From positions 1-26,865 of the IMG/VR virus record IMGVR_UViG_3300037628_000316: a stretch of 26,865 nucleotides of DNA. The stretch is one strand, 5' to 3'. Under the pieces are notes generated by a model. It was not told the DNA's origin, searched no databases, and was given only the letters and a program-made list of their open reading frames with translations. The first letter of the stretch is position 1. The number at the start of each line of letters is the position of its first letter. The stretch comes from a virus. Shown here piece by piece: positions 24,916 through 26,865 of this stretch. A program made the translations under genes and the position numbers.

Positions 24916-24941
24916 ATTATAAGCCTCAGGGTGGGACCCCT
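24916..24941 (-). promoter_or_regulatory. candidate late promoter with GC-rich inverted repeat upstream
   Basis: A perfect TATAAT (24916-24921, minus strand) lies 69 bases before the TerS-like ATG. No TTGACA-like hexamer exists at the right distance; that place is taken by a GC-rich inverted repeat (AGGGT-GGG-ACCC, 24928-24939) in otherwise AT-rich DNA. This layout is typical of activator-dependent phage late promoters, with the repeat as a possible binding site. A cos-type site is an alternative reading of the repeat. Confidence 0.4.
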
Positions 24942-24955
24942 CGCATACGAACACG

Positions 24956-24978
24956 CCCCCACCACCCATGCCCAACCC
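24956..24978 (-). other. G-quadruplex motif on the late strand
   Basis: Read on the minus strand there are four G-runs: GGG (978-976), loop TT, GGG (973-971), loop CAT, GGG (967-965), loop TGGT, then GGGGG (960-956). This fits the canonical G3+N1-7 rule with short loops. It lies about 110 bases upstream of the TerS-like gene in AT-rich surroundings. If transcribed as late RNA it could fold; as DNA it could mark packaging or a replication block. Confidence 0.6.
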
Positions 24979-25012
24979 AATATTCAGCCACATATTTACC
25001 CCTATATCAGGT

Positions 25013-25038
25013 CATAATTTAACATAATAGTAATTATG
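25013..25038. promoter_or_regulatory. three CATAAT hexamers at 10-bp steps (operator-like)
   Basis: CATAAT at 25013-25018 and 25023-25028, then its reverse complement ATTATG at 25033-25038. The starts are exactly 10 bases apart, one helical turn, and the last two form a perfect inverted repeat with a four-base spacer. This is the pattern expected for a cooperatively bound regulator facing one side of the helix. The binding protein is unknown. Confidence 0.5.
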
Positions 25039-25215
25039 CGGTTGCAAAACTGGTTGTTATCAATGACTTAGCTAAAAACGCAATGCTCGCTCCTTTAAAT
25101 AGTGCCAGTGAGGTTATAAAAGCAGCTCTCGGCCTTTTCCTCATGTTAACCACATTTGATGTGCGTGTGTGATTTCGAGATGTAAGTGCCTAACCGACAC
25201 GATTACCCCCTCACG

Positions 25216-25236
25216 CTATTCTAAACCTATTCTAAA
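25216..25236 (+). repeat. tandem 10-bp direct repeat
   Basis: CTATTCTAAA occurs at 25216-25225 and 25227-25236, an 11-base period. It ends just before an inverted repeat and promoter-like hexamers, so it may be a binding site for an early-gene regulator or an origin-type iteron. Only two copies are seen. Confidence 0.5.
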
Positions 25237-25241
25237 GCGTT

Positions 25242-25284
25242 ATTAACATCTCTTTGTGTTAATTCTAATAGCTCTCTATATAAA
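25242..25284 (+). promoter_or_regulatory. inverted repeat overlapping a weak early promoter
   Basis: A perfect 7-base inverted repeat (ATTAACA 25242-25248, TGTTAAT 25257-25263, spacer 8). Its right arm overlaps a -35-like TTGTGT (25254-25259). TATATA lies 17 bases downstream (25277-25282) with TATAAA overlapping at 25279-25284. A protein bound to the repeat would cover the -35 element, which fits a repressor operator. Confidence 0.4.
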
Positions 25285-25314
25285 GGTATATGTGTGGTAT
25301 GTGTATATCGCATG

Positions 25315-25343
25315 TTGAATTGTCTTTAGGACGCCTTCATAAT
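25315..25343 (+). promoter_or_regulatory. early promoter (sigma70-like)
   Basis: TTGAAT (25315-25320, four of six) and CATAAT (25338-25343, five of six) are separated by the optimal 17 bases. It would start transcription near 25350, giving a leader of about 130 bases to the lipoprotein gene. It is the best plus-strand promoter in the region. Confidence 0.55.
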
Positions 25344-25423
25344 AACTGGAACGCTTAGAAAAGTTTCGTTTAAATTCAATACATTATATCTTTTCTTACC
25401 CTATTTGTCAAATAAAGCTTGTA

Positions 25424-25449
25424 TTAAGTGTAAGTACGCCTTACATTAA
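25424..25449 (+). promoter_or_regulatory. extended inverted repeat in the early leader
   Basis: TGTAAG (25429-25434) and CTTACA (25440-25445) flank the spacer TACGC and are themselves flanked by TTAA on both sides, with one extra base on the left. It lies 16 bases before the AAAAGGAG ribosome site of the lipoprotein gene. As DNA it is operator-like; as RNA its short hairpin could affect translation. Confidence 0.45.
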
Positions 25450-25480
25450 CAATTAGAAAACATCAAAAGGAGAACTTACT

Positions 25481-25831
25481 ATGAAGTATTTAATATTAAC
25501 ACCACTACTATTAACAGCATGTGCCTCTACTGCACTATATCCTAGTCAAGCTGATATGGATAGAACATGCAATCAAGTAGTTAACGCATCTTATGATGCT
25601 AAGTCAGAGCTTAACCGCCGTACGAACAAAAGCAACGCCGTGAATTTAGGTGTAGCAGGTGGATTGGCTCTTGGCGCATTAACTCTTATGCCCTTGGTCG
25701 CAGTTGTCCTACCTGTTTACTACGGATTTGATTTAGCAGTAGACCCTTTTAATAAAGGTGAGGCTAGGCATGAGTTCAACAATAACATGCGGTTGGGCTT
25801 CGACATGAAGTGTGTTGAAGAAGATAGATAG
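25481..25831 (+). CDS. predicted lipoprotein with a central membrane segment
   Basis: 116 residues, the first gene of the early block. Signal peptide residues 1-13 are followed by the lipobox L11-T12-A13-C14. The mature N-terminal part is polar with C30. Residues about 54-82 form a Gly/Ala/Leu-rich hydrophobic segment (LGVAGGLALGALTLMPLVAV), and the C-terminal part has C111, so C30 and C111 could pair. AAAAGGAG lies eight bases before the ATG. Phage lipoproteins expressed early sometimes block superinfection at the cell envelope. That role is a hypothesis: no known exclusion family is recognised and the topology is unusual. Confidence 0.6.
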   Translation: MKYLILTPLLLTACASTALYPSQADMDRTCNQVVNASYDAKSELNRRTNKSNAVNLGVAGGLALGALTLMPLVAVVLPVYYGFDLAVDPFNKGEARHEFNNNMRLGFDMKCVEEDR

Positions 25832-25840
25832 GATAAAATA

Positions 25841-26251
25841 ATGACTAATTTTGAAATAGAAAAATATAATTATGTTATAAGTAGCAGAACTGACTTTAAT
25901 AAAAATTGTATGGTTGATGGTCTAAAGGCTAGAATATCTGACACACAATATAAATATGTACTTTATGGCCCTACAAATGATAGTGATGGTTATCTTTTAG
26001 TTGGTAATGACCCACAGTTATTAAATAATGAGGCTATGGAGTTTTTTGAATTACCAAGAGCATTAATAAACCTAACTTTATCTGATGTAAAAAAACTTTC
26101 ACGTATATTTGAGGGACTTAAAACTTATAGGAAGCTCTTCAATGATGCCGGGTCAATTAATGATTTAAAAGCTATTGCGGATGCTAATTTTATATACACA
26201 GATAAACAATTAGAACATTTAGAACAAACCTTTTTTAATGATAGTGAGTAA
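25841..26251 (+). CDS. hypothetical early protein
   Basis: 136 residues, acidic and Asn-rich, with no membrane segment or signal peptide. Predicted mixed alpha/beta: an N-terminal strand region (FEIEKYNYVISS), a Gly/Asp turn at YGPTNDSDGYLLVGND (about 43-58), and a helical second half (LSDVKKLSRIFEGLKTYRKLF). It starts nine bases after the lipoprotein stop, so the two are probably co-transcribed. No family recognised. Base composition is more AT-rich than the late genes. Confidence 0.55.
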   Translation: MTNFEIEKYNYVISSRTDFNKNCMVDGLKARISDTQYKYVLYGPTNDSDGYLLVGNDPQLLNNEAMEFFELPRALINLTLSDVKKLSRIFEGLKTYRKLFNDAGSINDLKAIADANFIYTDKQLEHLEQTFFNDSE

Positions 26252-26331
26252 TTAGACCTGAGGACGGATTAGGTTTCAGCCTTCTAGCCTAACTATTAAC
26301 ACTAACACCCATTAGGGCAGAGGAGAGAGAC

Positions 26332-26637
26332 ATGAGAAATATGAATGAGGCTGAGAAACTTAATAAGGGCTTAGGAGATGTCTACAACAAACAAATAGTT
26401 GATGGAGTAAAACATAAGTTCCCACGCCAGTATTTCATGGGCGAAAGTGTAGATGATTGGTCAGACGTTTTCTTTGACGGAGTAATATACGATACCCACG
26501 CAGAGAGCTTAGATATGCTTGCTGGAGATATTTTAGTTACTGTGTACGGTACTAAAATGCAAAGAGGTTTTTGTACTACTGATACATCCAAACAATATGG
26601 CAGTTTTATACTACAAGCTCCATATATTGCTAAATAA
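26332..26637 (+). CDS. hypothetical early protein
   Basis: 101 residues, soluble, with many aromatic and acidic residues (SVDDWSDVFFDGVIYDTHAE near the middle) and a C-terminal strand pair (GDILVTVYG and YGSFILQAPY). GGAGAGAG lies close before the ATG at 26332; a second ATG two codons later is less well spaced. An 80-base gap with a weak inverted repeat (TTAGG...CCTAA) separates it from the preceding gene. No function can be inferred beyond its position in the early block. Confidence 0.5.
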   Translation: MRNMNEAEKLNKGLGDVYNKQIVDGVKHKFPRQYFMGESVDDWSDVFFDGVIYDTHAESLDMLAGDILVTVYGTKMQRGFCTTDTSKQYGSFILQAPYIAK

Positions 26638-26707
26638 AAAGCCGTGGAGAACGTACCACCACATACCTACTAAGAATATTCCACTTAACCGCCCGAAAGG
26701 AAAAGGA

Positions 26708-26865
26708 ATGGACTATACAACATTAAATAAAATCAGAAAACATTCACCATGTGAAGATGGCTGGACTAAATTACTCAGCTCTTTAGGTAAAACTAAAGCT
26801 GATAATGTTCGTTTATCTTACAAGCATATTCTAGAAATTAATGGTTTTGAGGATGCTCTATGGAC
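26708..26865 (+). CDS. conserved phage hypothetical protein (partial, truncated by window edge)
   Basis: The first 52 codons of a gene that runs off the right edge, after a purine-rich AAAGGAAAAGGA ribosome region. The visible part has a distinctive pattern: IRKHSPCEDGWTKLLSSLGK, then TKADNVRLSYKHILEINGFE and DALW. Small phage proteins with CxDGWxKLLxxLGKTxADxxxL and ILExNGxxDALW are widespread hypotheticals in phage and prophage early regions. Function is unknown. The reading frame is clean and the motif makes the gene likely real. Confidence 0.65.
   Translation, partial: MDYTTLNKIRKHSPCEDGWTKLLSSLGKTKADNVRLSYKHILEINGFEDALW

Larger units (their letters stand above)
24848..25480. other. divergent control region between late and early genes
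   Basis: 633 bases without a convincing gene, between the minus-strand late block and the plus-strand early block. From left to right it holds phased A-tracts (24882-24909), a consensus minus-strand TATAAT (24916-24921), a GC-rich inverted repeat (24928-24941), a minus-strand G-quadruplex motif (24956-24978), three CATAAT hexamers (25013-25038), a tandem repeat (25216-25236), an inverted repeat (25242-25263) next to promoter-like hexamers, a good early promoter (25315-25343) and another inverted repeat (25424-25449). A 29-codon ORF at 25083 lacks a ribosome site. It is probably the transcription switch and may include the packaging start; a replication origin is also possible. Confidence 0.6.

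Noticed and set aside
25083-25172. A 29-codon plus-strand ORF with a hydrophobic stretch in the control region.
   Set aside because: No ribosome-binding sequence precedes the ATG, it lies upstream of all good plus-strand promoters, and a 29-codon frame is expected by chance.
24848-25480. Possible tRNA, attachment site or CRISPR repeats in the non-coding region.
   Set aside because: No cloverleaf, no tRNA 3'-end-like sequence with an integrase, and no regularly spaced long repeats were found; the repeats present are short and operator-like.

Overview
The window is a large part of a tailed double-stranded DNA phage genome. A late block of about 29 tightly packed genes lies entirely on the minus strand (about 24850 down to 135). 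A divergent early-type block on the plus strand starts at 25481 and runs off the right edge. The tail end of another plus-strand gene enters at the left edge. No tape-measure, sheath or baseplate gene is visible, and the portal is followed by a head-tail adaptor and a beta-propeller-like tail protein, so a short-tailed (podovirus-like) virion is most likely. The M15 cell-wall peptidase plus spanin-like pair points to a Gram-negative host. AT-leaning composition and the family resemblances suggest an aquatic bacterium, but the host cannot be named from the sequence. No integrase, attachment site, tRNA or CRISPR was found.

Late block, in transcription order: packaging and head (TerS-like 24847-24473; HslV/proteasome-like Ntn hydrolase 24362-23922; TerL 23929-22280; a Cys4 protein; a hypothetical; portal 21657-19282). 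Next come two small genes, then a strong UUCG-loop terminator at 18668-18700. The capsid cassette follows (scaffold, Cys-rich protein, decoration-like protein, Mu gpT-like major capsid protein, two tiny genes), then virion and tail genes (beta-helix-like, hypothetical, lectin-fold-like, adaptor, propeller-like, S74 fibre). After these are three small membrane or proline-rich proteins, a GNAT-like protein, three large internal/ejection-type proteins (one ending in a second S74 chaperone domain), and finally lysis: M15 endopeptidase, holin-like protein, and an inner/outer spanin-like pair encoded in overlapping frames. Most junctions are ATGA or TAATG overlaps, indicating translational coupling.

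The 633-bp divergent control region (24848-25480) is the most structured non-coding DNA. It holds phased A-tracts, a consensus TATAAT for the late strand with a GC-rich inverted repeat behind it, a canonical G-quadruplex motif on the late strand, three CATAAT hexamers at exactly 10-bp steps, a tandem repeat, two further inverted repeats, and sigma70-like promoters for the early genes. It is probably the early/late switch and may also hold the packaging start. The early genes seen are a predicted lipoprotein, two unrecognised small proteins, and a truncated conserved phage protein at the right edge.

The least explained points are the control region, the internal promoter/terminator break between portal and scaffold, the free-standing Ntn hydrolase as a possible head protease, and the unassigned membrane-protein cassette at 8699-7877.
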